From the NCBI RefSeq assembly GCF_034424175.1, contig NZ_CP139986.1, positions 2,232,001-2,296,000 on the forward strand: a DNA stretch of 64,000 bases, read 5' to 3'. Position numbers and translations under genes: made by a program. Shown here piece after piece: positions 36,501-44,847 of this stretch; within the stretch, counting starts at the first letter, position 1, and every line of letters starts with the position of its first letter. This stretch comes from Kluyvera intermedia (GTDB lineage: Bacteria; Pseudomonadota; Gammaproteobacteria; Enterobacterales; Enterobacteriaceae). The notes under the pieces were generated by a model that saw only the letters and a list, made by a program, of their open reading frames with translations, was not told where the DNA came from and ran no database searches.

Positions 36501-36567
36501 GGTGAAGCGGGTTGAGGGTAACGGCGTTCGCCATCCATTGCAGGCTTTACTGGAGATGATGGGATGA
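33511..36567 (+). CDS. ydiJ: YdiJ, FAD-linked oxidoreductase with Fe-S centres
   Basis: 1018 residues from MIPLISQAPG, the E. coli length; an upstream in-frame ATG at 33394 adds 39 residues not in the family. Order: PCMH-type FAD-binding domain with PRGGGTGTNGQ near 80, FAD-linked oxidase C-terminal domain (to about 540), a 4Fe-4S segment CLACKACSTQCP near 675, and a C-terminal Cys-rich domain (GHCTE...CCGMAGTYGHE). E. coli YdiJ has been reported as a D-2-hydroxyglutarate dehydrogenase. Overlaps menI by 4 bases. Confidence 0.95.
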   Translation: MIPLISQAPGEIPLVLNYLKALEQQGFTGDTATRYADRLTMATDNSIYQLLPDAVVFPRSTADVALLSRIATEERFQSLIFTPRGGGTGTNGQALNQGIIIDMSRYMNRIIEINPEEGWVRVEAGVIKDQLNQYLKPYGYFFAPELSTSNRATLGGMINTDASGQGSLVYGKTSDHVLGVRAVLMGGDILDTQPVPVTLAEMLAKEQSAAGRIYRTVFERCRDNRQLIIDKFPKLNRFLTGYDLRHVFNDDMSEFDLTRILTGSEGTLAFITEARLDITRLPKVRRLVNIKYDSFDSALRNAPFMVEARAMSVETVDSKVLNLAREDIVWHSVSELITDVADKEMLGLNIVEFAGDDDALIESQVVALCHRLDELIAGQEGGVIGWQRCNELDGIERIYAMRKKAVGLLGNAKGAAKPIPFAEDTCVPPEHLADYIVEFRALLDSHGLSYGMFGHVDAGVLHVRPALDMCDPQQEILMKKISDDVVALTAKYGGLLWGEHGKGFRAEYSPAFFGEQLYSELRKVKAAFDPNNRLNPGKICPPEGVDAPMMKVDAVKRGTYDRQIPIAVRASWRGAMECNGNGLCFNFDVKSPMCPSMKITNNRMHSPKGRATLVREWLRLLADRGVDPEQLEKELPEKRASLRTLVERTRNSWHARKGEYDFSHEVKEAMSGCLACKACSTQCPIKIDVPEFRSRFLQLYHTRYLRPVRDHLVATVESYAPLMARAPKTFNFFMSQPWVRKLSEKHIGMVDLPMLSAPSLQKQMVTHRSANLTLEQLETLTPEQKAQTVLVVQDPFTSYYDAQVVADFVRLIDKLGYQPVLLPFSPNGKAQHIKGFVNRFTKTAQKTSDYLNRVAALGMPMVGVDPALVLCYRDEYKQVLGDKRGDFNVMLVHEWLPQVLENTQGSQPAGEPWYLFGHCTEVTALPTATKQWASIFACLGATLENVSVGCCGMAGTYGHEVKNHSNSLGIYELSWHQAMQRLPRNRCLATGYSCRSQVKRVEGNGVRHPLQALLEMMG

Positions 36568-36977
36568 TCTGGAAACGACAAGCGACGCTTGAGGCTCTGA
36601 ATGCGATGGGTGAAGGCAATATGGTTGGCCTGCTGGATATTCAGTTTGACCGTATTGCCGAGGATTCGCTGGAGGCAACTATGCCGGTCGATAGCCGCAC
36701 GCATCAACCTTTCGGCCTGCTGCACGGTGGGGCATCGGTGGTGCTGGCGGAGACCCTGGGTTCGGTGGCTGGATATTTGTGTACCGAGGGTGAAGACAGG
36801 GTGGTTGGGCTTGAGGTTAACGCGAACCATATCCGCTCTGCACGCAGCGGGCGAGTACGGGGTGTTTGCAAGGCGTTGCACGCCGGGCGTCGGCACCAGG
36901 TCTGGCAGATTGAGATCTTCGATGAGCAGGGGCGTTTATGCTGTTCATCGCGGCTTACCACCGCCGTTGTGAGTTAG
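36564..36977 (+). CDS. menI: 1,4-Dihydroxy-2-naphthoyl-CoA thioesterase
   Basis: Hot-dog-fold thioesterase (formerly YdiI) that releases DHNA in menaquinone synthesis. 137 residues, one longer than E. coli. The family core PFGLLHGGASVVLAETLGS holds the catalytic Glu. The start overlaps the ydiJ stop (ATGA), so the two are co-translated. Backbone synteny ends here; the next backbone gene is sufA, about 18.6 kb away. Confidence 0.95.
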   Translation: MIWKRQATLEALNAMGEGNMVGLLDIQFDRIAEDSLEATMPVDSRTHQPFGLLHGGASVVLAETLGSVAGYLCTEGEDRVVGLEVNANHIRSARSGRVRGVCKALHAGRRHQVWQIEIFDEQGRLCCSSRLTTAVVS

Positions 36978-36986
36978 GAGAGATTA

Positions 36987-37056
36987 CCGGATGGGCGGCT
37001 ACGCCTTATCCGGCCTACACCAATCGATAGCCCGGCCAAGCGCAGCGCCGCCGGGA
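36987..37056. repeat. BIME: two REP units in inverted orientation
   Basis: The first unit (36987-37018) reads CCGGATGGGCGGCTACGCC then TTATCCGGCCTAC. The second (37027-37056), on the other strand, reads CCCGGCGGCGCTGCGCTTGG then CCGGGCTATC. Both match enterobacterial REP consensus and sit between convergent menI and the PBP gene. Confidence 0.85.
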
Positions 37057-37074
37057 ACCTCTCTGGCGTCAACG

Positions 37075-38781
37075 TTATTGCAACGCATCCGGCGCAATAT
37101 TCATATTTTTCAGTACCGGCCCCATGATATTGCCAAATATCGGTGCCGCTACCGAACCACCAAAGTGCGTGCCTGCCGTCGGGTTATTGACCACGACGAC
37201 CAGCGCCACTTCTGGATGACTGACCGGAGCAACGCCTGCGGTATAGTTCACATAGCCACCATCATATTTTCCGCTATCGCCAAGCTTCTCCGCCGTACCG
37301 GTTTTGGTCGCCAGCCGGTATCCCGGTACCGCTGCTCGCACGCCGCTACCACCGGGGAGAACGTCGCTCTCCATCATTCTCACGACCGTTTTCACCGTAT
37401 CTGGGTTGGCAATTTGCTGACCCAATACCGGTGGCGTAACCTTGGTTATCGAAAGCGGACGATAAATCCCGTACGACCCCATGGTGGCGTATTCGCGGGC
37501 AATTTGCAGCGGCGTCACGCGCAGACCGTAGCCGAAAGAGAAGGTCGCGCGTTCGATGTCAGCCCACTGCTGGCGATGAAGCGGGAAATAACCTACGCTC
37601 TCACCGCTCAACCCAAGTTCGGTGGGCTTGCCAAGACCAAACGCCTGATAGGTATCAACCAGCGCCTGTGCGGGCATTGCGAGCGCAATATGGGAAACCC
37701 CGATATCGCTCGATTTTTGCAAAATACCGGTAGGCGTCAGCTGAGGCCAATGACCGACATCGCGGATCAAGTGTCCGTTGACGCGATACGGCGTGGTATT
37801 CAGCAGTGTATTAGGCTGGATGATATTTCTCTCCAGCCCTTCAATGATCACCAGTGGCTTGACCGTTGATCCGGGTTCAAAGCTGTCATTAATCGCCACG
37901 TCGCGCATTTGGGTCTGGGTGGCGTTATCAAAGTTATTGGGGTTATAGGACGGGTAGGACGCCATAGCGAGGATCTCGCCGGTATCAATTTTCACCAGCA
38001 CCGCTGCGCCAGAATCGGCTTTATTCAGCAGCACGCCATCGCGCAGTTTGCTGTACAGCGTGTACTGGTCGAATTTATCAATACTCAGTTGCACGGTAGG
38101 GGCCTGGCGTGGCGCATCGTAATTTAATACGCTGATAATTCCGCCGGAGCCATCTTTACGGTAAATCTCTTTTCCCGGTTCGCCCTGAAGAATATTGTCG
38201 TAGCCTTTTTCGACGCCATTCAAGCCGATATTATCGGCACCAACGATGCCAATTAACGGCGCGGCGGATTCCCCCATTGGGTAGTAGCGACTATCGTCAT
38301 AAACTTCGCTAATTCCTTTCATATGCAGATTTGAAATATCTTTAGCAATGCCGAGTTCAATTTTTCGCCCAAGAAACAGAAAATGGCGATGTCCATTTTC
38401 ATAGATTTTGTTCGCTATTTGATCGGTGGTGGTGTTGAGCGCAGAAGCCAGATATTGCCATTTAGGATCGTGGAAGTTAGGGCTAGCAGCCACAATTTTC
38501 ATCGGGTCTGCCACGATATCTCTGGATGGCACACTCATTGCGAGCGCTTCGCCGTTACGGTCGACCAGCGTGCCACGGTTTGTCGGCAGCACCACCGTAC
38601 GCAACGAGCGCTGATCGGCCTCACGCGCCAGCATCGGGTGGTTCAAAAACTGCAAATCTGCCACCCGAATTAATAAAACAGCAAGGCAAAATAGAATACC
38701 CAAACAGAGTATTATGTAACGAGATGTAATAAATGATTCTTTATTTTTCTTTTCTGTTGAGTTTCTTTTCATTTGTAACAT
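37075..38781 (-). CDS. FtsI-like penicillin-binding protein (PBP3SAL type)
   Basis: Class B PBP, peptidoglycan transpeptidase of the inner membrane: short cytoplasmic tail, one helix (about 20-42), PBP dimerisation domain, then transpeptidase domain. Active-site SxxK is STVK (Ser305, Lys308) and KTG is at 493-495. The middle motif reads Ser357-Ser358-Asp359 where FtsI has Ser-Ser-Asn. 568 residues, shorter than FtsI (588). It resembles Salmonella PBP3SAL, a second division PBP used at acid pH inside host cells and absent from E. coli. It lies alone, far from the dcw cluster. The start may instead be the ATG at 38772. Confidence 0.88.
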   Translation of the reverse strand: MLQMKRNSTEKKNKESFITSRYIILCLGILFCLAVLLIRVADLQFLNHPMLAREADQRSLRTVVLPTNRGTLVDRNGEALAMSVPSRDIVADPMKIVAASPNFHDPKWQYLASALNTTTDQIANKIYENGHRHFLFLGRKIELGIAKDISNLHMKGISEVYDDSRYYPMGESAAPLIGIVGADNIGLNGVEKGYDNILQGEPGKEIYRKDGSGGIISVLNYDAPRQAPTVQLSIDKFDQYTLYSKLRDGVLLNKADSGAAVLVKIDTGEILAMASYPSYNPNNFDNATQTQMRDVAINDSFEPGSTVKPLVIIEGLERNIIQPNTLLNTTPYRVNGHLIRDVGHWPQLTPTGILQKSSDIGVSHIALAMPAQALVDTYQAFGLGKPTELGLSGESVGYFPLHRQQWADIERATFSFGYGLRVTPLQIAREYATMGSYGIYRPLSITKVTPPVLGQQIANPDTVKTVVRMMESDVLPGGSGVRAAVPGYRLATKTGTAEKLGDSGKYDGGYVNYTAGVAPVSHPEVALVVVVNNPTAGTHFGGSVAAPIFGNIMGPVLKNMNIAPDALQ

Positions 38782-39153
38782 TAAACCACGTGAGTATTAT
38801 TTTTTATTATCAGATACCAGACGACAACGATTAACGATGAGCGTAATGATTCGGTATAAATATCAATTTTCAGGTGAACTGGAGAAACAGTTTACAGATA
38901 ATGTCATTGATAACAAGCCATTAAGTTGACAGATTATTTCAACTTGATTCATCTATTTAAGAGAGGTTAGCGTGACTGGTTACGTTATGTAATTATTTTG
39001 TCCGTTATTATCCTGCGGCGATGTTCGCGGGCACAGACCTGTAAACCCTCACAATATTTTTTATCATCGATAAGCCCTTAAAATGGGGCGATTTTGTGGG
39101 TATTTCGGCGTTTTCCGCTCGCGTGGTCACTTGATGGCACCGTACAATGCGTA
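38782..39153. other. Divergent intergenic region between the PBP gene and umuD
   Basis: AT-rich; no gene seen. It should hold the PBP promoter on the minus strand; the umuD SOS promoter starts at its right end. Confidence 0.6.
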
Positions 39154-39173
39154 TACTGTATATAAATACAGTA
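39154..39173 (+). promoter_or_regulatory. LexA (SOS) box of umuD
   Basis: TACTGTATATAAATACAGTA is a near-perfect LexA operator, CTGT-N8-ACAG with full flanks. It ends 19 bases before the umuD ATG. Confidence 0.95.
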
Positions 39174-39192
39174 TATTGATTTGGCGGTTATC

Positions 39193-39612
39193 ATGCGTTT
39201 TTTTACCCTTTCTGATCTGCGTGAAGTGATCGCACTACCGCTGTTTACAACGTCAGTTTCGTGCGGTTTCCCCAGCCCCGCGCAAGACTATGTTGAGCAG
39301 CGAATCGACCTCAATGAGTTGCTTGTCCAGCATCCTTCGGCCACCTATTTCGTTAAGGCCTCCGGTGACAGCATGATTGACGGTGGGATTAGCTCCGGCG
39401 ATTTGCTGGTGGTCGACAGTGCCGTGAAGGCAAAGCAAGGGGACATTGTGATTGCAGCGGTGGATGGAGAGTTTACCGTTAAGCAGCTACAGCTTCGGCC
39501 TGTTATTCAGCTTAACCCGATGAATGAGGCCTACAGTCCGATTATTATCGGCAATGAAGGCATCCTCGATATTTTTGGTGTGGTAACGGGAATTATAAAA
39601 ATCAGACGTTAA
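39193..39612 (+). CDS. umuD: DNA polymerase V accessory subunit UmuD
   Basis: 139-residue LexA-like protein, processed by RecA-stimulated self-cleavage to UmuD', which joins UmuC in error-prone polymerase V. The cleavage bond Cys24-Gly25 and the catalytic Ser60 and Lys97 are all in place. A start four codons earlier (39181) lies too close to the LexA box. umuC does not follow: the next gene is a FadL-like porin, and umuC lies 9.6 kb away on the other strand. Confidence 0.96.
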   Translation: MRFFTLSDLREVIALPLFTTSVSCGFPSPAQDYVEQRIDLNELLVQHPSATYFVKASGDSMIDGGISSGDLLVVDSAVKAKQGDIVIAAVDGEFTVKQLQLRPVIQLNPMNEAYSPIIIGNEGILDIFGVVTGIIKIRR

Positions 39613-39813
39613 TTAAAAGTCGTAATATTTATTATTGAATGAACTTGATGCGGACGCCCATCTGCCAGGTTGTTAATATATGCTGAAAATTTAATATCAT
39701 AATCTTTGCGAAAGAAAAATATAGCCCTATAGTTTTATAGGGCTATCGAGACGTTGTGCCTCACTGTAACTCACCGAAAAGATTACCGATTTTTTGCATA
39801 TACAGGTAACTCA

Positions 39814-41001
39814 ATGAATAAAAAAATAATACTTCTCTCTGGGCTGTGTTTTTCAACGCTAAGTCATGCCAGCGCACTTTATTTTTATGAGATCGGCACC
39901 GAGGATACGGCACTGGCGGGAGCCGGGCAGGCGGCTCGTGCTCAGGATGCCTCTACGCTGCTGACGAACCCGGCAGGGATGACGCGTTTGCCCGATCATA
40001 TGGTTACCGGCGGATTACAAGCGATGGGGGGAGATATTCCCTATTCACTGGACGATGAATCTTCCGGGCGTCAGAGTCCGGGTAACGTGATGAAGCTCTT
40101 TCCCAATGCCAGTATGTTCTACACCCAACGTCTGAGTGATAACGTTTTTGCCGGACTCGGCCTGTATGGCAATTATGGGTTAGGTATCGACTTCGGCAAT
40201 TGGGCGGGCGATAGACTTATTAAAAAAAGTACGATGGTTGCCATGACGCTGAGCCCCGGCATAGCGTGGAAGCTGAATGATAAAATTTCTATTGGTGCGG
40301 CTGCTGGGTTGAATTACGGTTTTCTTTCCCTGACGCGAAACGTTGATGGGAATGATGAAAAACAAAACGATCATGATTGGGCGATGAATTATCGGCTGGG
40401 TTTATTGATGGATTTAACCGAGCAGACCCGTGCCGGGATAACCTGGACCAGTAAGACGGACTATCATTTTAATATTGATGGCAAAGCGCGTTTCCCGAAC
40501 CTTCCCAATGTTGAATATGATCTGCCAATTTCCGCGCAAGTTCGTGCGCCGCAGCAGGTTATGCTGAGTCTGGTGCACGATATGAATAAGCAGTGGTCGG
40601 TGATGGGGGATTTGGGCTGGCAAGACTGGAGTCAGTTTGGTAGCCCGCAGATTGTCGTAAATGGCCAAACCAGCGATCGATCAAATCGCCTGAAGGATAC
40701 CTGGCATACTGCGTTAGGTGTTCAATATCGCCCGGATGAACAGTGGCGAGTGAATGCCGGGGTCGCCTTTGACAGCACCCCGTATAAAACACAAAGCGAT
40801 GTTGCCCTTTCACTGCCTACTGGCGATGAGTGGCGTTTTGCTACCGGGGCACAGTATCAAATCACCCCCGCCAGCAATATTGGATTTGCCGTAGCGTACT
40901 TGCATATGCAGTCTTCGAAGGTCAAAACGGCAGCATTCGAAGGCGAATACACGAATCCCTGGCTGTGGTTTGCGAGCGTGAACTACAGCTATCAGTTCTA
41001 A
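39814..41001 (+). CDS. FadL/TodX-family outer-membrane porin
   Basis: 395-residue outer-membrane barrel for hydrophobic compounds. Signal peptide (MNKKIILLSGLCFSTLSHAS, mature near ALYFYEIG), the family's LLTNPAGMTRL segment near 55, and a C-terminal aromatic strand ending SYQF. Much of the identity lies with the OMPP1/FadL/TodX family and not with E. coli FadL itself. The substrate is unknown; the neighbouring alkylsulfatase remnant suggests alkyl chains, which is inference. An upstream in-frame ATG at 39754 lacks a signal-peptide form. Confidence 0.85.
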   Translation: MNKKIILLSGLCFSTLSHASALYFYEIGTEDTALAGAGQAARAQDASTLLTNPAGMTRLPDHMVTGGLQAMGGDIPYSLDDESSGRQSPGNVMKLFPNASMFYTQRLSDNVFAGLGLYGNYGLGIDFGNWAGDRLIKKSTMVAMTLSPGIAWKLNDKISIGAAAGLNYGFLSLTRNVDGNDEKQNDHDWAMNYRLGLLMDLTEQTRAGITWTSKTDYHFNIDGKARFPNLPNVEYDLPISAQVRAPQQVMLSLVHDMNKQWSVMGDLGWQDWSQFGSPQIVVNGQTSDRSNRLKDTWHTALGVQYRPDEQWRVNAGVAFDSTPYKTQSDVALSLPTGDEWRFATGAQYQITPASNIGFAVAYLHMQSSKVKTAAFEGEYTNPWLWFASVNYSYQF

Positions 41002-41365
41002 TCACGGGCCCTTATCCCATCCATTCTGAATAGTATCCTCGGTAGAATGTTATCGCCGGGGATATTTACCTCCCATATAATTCAAAAAACGTAATTATTA
41101 GCGTTAATTGACAATTCGTAAAAACCATCACCATTCGTGCATTAACACCTATTCCATTTCATTTTTTTTGAACCCTGCCATTAAATTCAGCTAGTCGATA
41201 AATGCCATGTTGTCAAATGGCCTGAAAGATTAATGCTTTTTATTAATTCCTTTGATTTCAGTGTTTTATGTTTATTTGCTTGCAATTGACGTTAAGAGAA
41301 ATAAATCCATGTCAATTAAATTAGATTATTTGGATTGTCGATGTTGCAAAATGTAAGGAAAAGGT
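41002..41365. other. AT-rich intergenic scar before the alkylsulfatase
   Basis: No coding sequence seen. A weak hairpin (TATCCTCGG...CCGGGGATA, 41032-41062) may end the porin message. The rest is AT-rich and occupies the place where the missing 5' part of the alkylsulfatase gene would be. Confidence 0.55.
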
Positions 41366-42988
41366 GATGGGGTATATCAGATTCGTAATCTGGATCTCTC
41401 CAATATGACCATTATGGAAGGGAAAGAGGGGATTACGGTTATTGACCCGCTGGTTTCGGCTGAAACGGCTAAAGTGGGGCTGGATCTCTATTATAAGAAT
41501 CGTGGTAAAAAACCGGTCGTTGCGGTGATCTTTACCCACAGTCATGTTGACCACTATGGTGGTGTGCGTGGGGTGGTAGATGAAGCTGACGTGAAATCCG
41601 GGAAAGTGAAAGTGTATGCGCCAGCCGGTTTTATGAAAGAAGCGGTCTCTGAAAATATTATGGCCGGGAACGCGATGAGTCGTCGTGCGAGCTATATGTA
41701 CGGCAACTTACTTAAACCTGATGCGAAAGGTCATGTTGGCGCAGGTCTGGGCACCACGACTTCTGCGGGCACCGTAACACTAATTGAGCCGACCGATTAT
41801 ATTACGCATACCGGTCAAAAAGAGGTCATTGATGGCCTGACCTATGACTTTATGATGGCCCCAGGCTCGGAAGCACCGTCAGAAATGCTGTGGTATGTCG
41901 AAGAGAAGGGAATGATTGAAGCGGCTGAGGACGTGACGCATACCCTGCATAATACCTATTCGCTTCGCGGCGCGAAAATTCGCGATCCTCTGGCATGGTC
42001 GAAGTATGTCAACGATGTTATCGATCGTTGGGGTGGCAAAGCAGAGATCATTATTGCTCAACACCACTGGCCAACCTGGGGTAATGAAAATGTGGTCAAG
42101 CTGATGAAGAGCCAGCGCGATATGTATCGTTATATTAACGATCAGACTTTGCGTATGGCAAATCAGGGGCTGACCCGCGATGAAATCGCCGCAAACTTCA
42201 AGCTGCCATCGGGTCTGGCAAATTCCTGGGCCAGCCGAGGTTACTACGGCTCGGTCAGTCATGATGTGAAAGCGACCTATGTCTTCTATCTCGGGTGGTT
42301 TAACGGCAATCCAGCCACACTGGACGAACTGCCTCCGGTGGATGCGGCGAAGAAATATGTTGATTACATGGGGGGCGCGGATGCCATTATGCAAAAGGCA
42401 AAAGCGGACTATGCCCAGGGTAATTACCGCTGGGTTGCACAGGTGACCAACAAAATTGTCTTTGCCGACCCCGCGAATAAGGCGGCACGCAGCCTGGAAG
42501 CGGATGCACTGGAGCAGTTAGGTTACCAGGCAGAATCTGGCCCATGGCGTAACTTCTACCTGACCGGCGCGCAGGAATTGCGTAATGGCGTGGTGAAAGG
42601 CGCTACGCCAAATACCGCCAGCCCAGATACAGTAAAAGCGATGTCGCCGGAAATGTTCTTCGACTATCTGGCTGTACATATTAACGGTGAAAAAGCGGCG
42701 CATGCCAAAGCCGTATTTAACGTTGATTTAGGCAGCGATGGTGGCAAGTATAAACTGGAACTGGAAAACGGCGTGCTGAATCACAGTGCAAACGTACAGG
42801 CCAGCGATGCTGACGCCTCCATTGTATTGAACCGTGCAACCTTGAATAAAATTATTCTTAAAGAAGAAACATTAAAACAAGCGGAAGCGCAGGGGGATGT
42901 TCGCATCACCGGTAATCACGCTAAGCTTGATGAGTTGCTCAGCTATATGGATAAATTTGAGTTCTGGTTTAACATGGTGACGCCTTAA
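41366..42988 (+). pseudogene. 5'-truncated alkyl sulfatase (YjcS/SdsA1 type)
   Basis: Homology to YjcS-type alkyl sulfatases starts abruptly at about 41369 (GVYQIRNLDLSNMT) after an in-frame TAA at 41354; about 130 expected N-terminal residues including the signal peptide are absent. The rest is complete: metallo-beta-lactamase motif THSHVDHYGG, the second metal region EAAEDVTHTLHN, dimerisation domain and C-terminal SCP2-like domain (to 42988). From the first ATG (41405) 527 residues remain, with all visible metal ligands. It could be a cytoplasmic relic; without a signal peptide it is unlikely to work in the periplasm. Confidence 0.8.
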
Positions 42989-43006
42989 TCGATTAAGGTT
43001 GGAATA

Positions 43007-43030
43007 AAAACCGCCGTTGGGCGGTTTTTT
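43007..43030 (+). terminator. Terminator after the alkylsulfatase
   Basis: AAAACCGCC and GGCGGTTTT form a 9-bp stem with loop GTTG, followed by T. Confidence 0.88.
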
Positions 43031-43072
43031 ACTTCCTTTAAAAATCAACGAATAGAATGTTAGAGAGCAACT

Positions 43073-43942
43073 ATGTTTATAGAATCATGGATTGCAAAAT
43101 TCAAAAATAAGTTATGGGCATACTTTTTACCGATGTTTGTAGCGGGTGATGCAAAGAGTGGTAAAACGTATAATTATTATGGTGTGTATTTTTCCGATGT
43201 TAACCAGGGTAAGTATCAATTAGCCAATGTTATCAACAGAAACGTCATTCTGGAAAAATGGCATCCAGAGCAACATTCCTACATAGAGAAAATTAATTTT
43301 CGGATAAATGATATCGAAAGTATGAATGTTGAAATTATTCATTGGCGCAAGCATGGGCCATTACGGTTTGATTCGATTGTATTGTTCGCGGTGAGCTATT
43401 TTACACGTTTTGCCTATGTTAAAAACATCATCACCAGAGTGAAAAATAAAGTCTTTTCTCCGTTCTCTCATCATCAGGAGATGAAGGGGCTTGAGCGAAT
43501 CATGTTGCTGCATATGCTGGTTAATGAATATGTGCAGCAATCCCCAGAAAAAACGCATTCCGGGGTGACGACCGACGAGGTGATTGATCTACTTTACGGA
43601 ACATTATGGTATCAACATATCAAGAATGAAACGTTTAGAAGAAAAATATTCCTGCTTCTACAGTCGCTTACCATTACTGAAGATTTGAAATTGAGTGAAG
43701 GTAAGTACTATATCCAGGGTAAAGCTATATCAACGATTGTCTCATGGGAAGCGGACGAGCGCCGTAACAAACAGCAGCTTAAAACACAGCAAAATATCAA
43801 CCGCTTGATGTTGATTATCACGGCCTCAACCTTAATGATAACCCTAGCAATACTCGCCCAGGCCGGAATTGTTAATCTGCACCACCTTTGGGCGTACCTA
43901 TCGCAACTAAAACCTGTGCGCGTATTATTCAAACTATTATAG
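43073..43942 (+). CDS. Unknown protein with C-terminal membrane segment
   Basis: 289 residues, not recognised. A soluble, Lys- and aromatic-rich N-terminal part, with one hydrophobic stretch near 102-112, then a basic, Gln-rich segment and a predicted membrane helix near 246-270 (LMLIITASTLMITLAILAQA), so most of it should face the cytoplasm. Residues 25-32 spell GDAKSGKT, which fits the Walker A pattern but without a supporting Walker B. Base composition is AT-richer than the backbone, suggesting transfer. It precedes the IprA-like gene on the same strand by 115 bases. Confidence 0.7.
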   Translation: MFIESWIAKFKNKLWAYFLPMFVAGDAKSGKTYNYYGVYFSDVNQGKYQLANVINRNVILEKWHPEQHSYIEKINFRINDIESMNVEIIHWRKHGPLRFDSIVLFAVSYFTRFAYVKNIITRVKNKVFSPFSHHQEMKGLERIMLLHMLVNEYVQQSPEKTHSGVTTDEVIDLLYGTLWYQHIKNETFRRKIFLLLQSLTITEDLKLSEGKYYIQGKAISTIVSWEADERRNKQQLKTQQNINRLMLIITASTLMITLAILAQAGIVNLHHLWAYLSQLKPVRVLFKLL

Positions 43943-44057
43943 GGTGATTAATTCCCGTTAATTGCACCCTGGTGATTCAATCAGCAGTCTTTTTTAGGAT
44001 GAGTTTTTTAAAATGCATGATGGTTAATTTTATTTAACCGTAACTGAGTCTATTGTT

Positions 44058-44687
44058 ATGAACATCCAGCCTCCGGCAAAACCAGAAGAAATTACTCAGC
44101 GTCTGATTACCTATTTTACACCAGTCGCTAATACCGTCGATTTGATGCCGCAAGAATGCATCACATTGACCGAACAAAATCAGCAGTCAATCTTTATCTT
44201 GATTGAGGGGGAGCTGTCGGTATTAAGAGCCAGCGATGGTTTACTCGTTTCGACGCTCTATACGCCGAACATTGTAGGACTGTCAGAAATGTTGCTTCCT
44301 GTCTATGGCTATCTGCTGCGGGCAGAGACAGAAAATAAGATGCTGAGTCTTAACAAGTGCGAGGCGTTAAAAATTATCCAGAAAAATCATCTCTGGCATG
44401 ATGTGGCAATGGTCCTGGCATATAACTCGGCTTCGCTATTCTACAGAAATACCATGGTCATTCAGCCACGGACTTATTTTGTGGTTCGTAATCATTTGCA
44501 GGAGATGATGACATTGTCAGATGATATCCGTATGCGGATTACCATTCTTGATTACATCCAGGAACGCACTCATTTATCGCGCAGCAGTATTTTAAACGTA
44601 TTGGCGGTACTGAAAAATACCAATCACATCATGTTTAAACGGGGCGGCTATCTGACCCATATTGTTAGCCTACCGGAAAATCTATAG
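44058..44687 (+). CDS. IprA/YaiV-like transcriptional regulator
   Basis: 209 residues: N-terminal cyclic-nucleotide-binding-like barrel (about 20-110, IFILIEGELSVLR...) then a winged-helix DNA-binding domain (about 150-205, ITILDYIQERTHLSRSSILNVLAVLKNTNHI). The whole pattern follows E. coli YaiV and Salmonella IprA, an inhibitor of peroxide resistance; cAMP-binding residues are not evident. It stands directly before the four-gene outer-membrane operon and is the natural candidate to control it, though this is inferred from position only. Confidence 0.8.
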   Translation: MNIQPPAKPEEITQRLITYFTPVANTVDLMPQECITLTEQNQQSIFILIEGELSVLRASDGLLVSTLYTPNIVGLSEMLLPVYGYLLRAETENKMLSLNKCEALKIIQKNHLWHDVAMVLAYNSASLFYRNTMVIQPRTYFVVRNHLQEMMTLSDDIRMRITILDYIQERTHLSRSSILNVLAVLKNTNHIMFKRGGYLTHIVSLPENL

Positions 44688-44847
44688 CGAGTAGAACGCC
44701 ATTTTACCCTGTGTCACGCGATACCAATGGCGCTCACACTGGCTCATCTTGAATTAATATCGAAGTGGTCTAAGCTCAAAAGAGCTTGGGCAATAGAGTG
44801 GCTTTTGCGCTGAAAAATAACAATAAAATTATTTTTGGGTGAGTGCG

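Noticed and set aside
36991..37869. 292-codon open frame on the plus strand opposite the PBP gene
   Set aside because: It runs antisense to conserved transpeptidase motifs, begins inside the BIME, and is Arg/His-rich without any recognisable domain.
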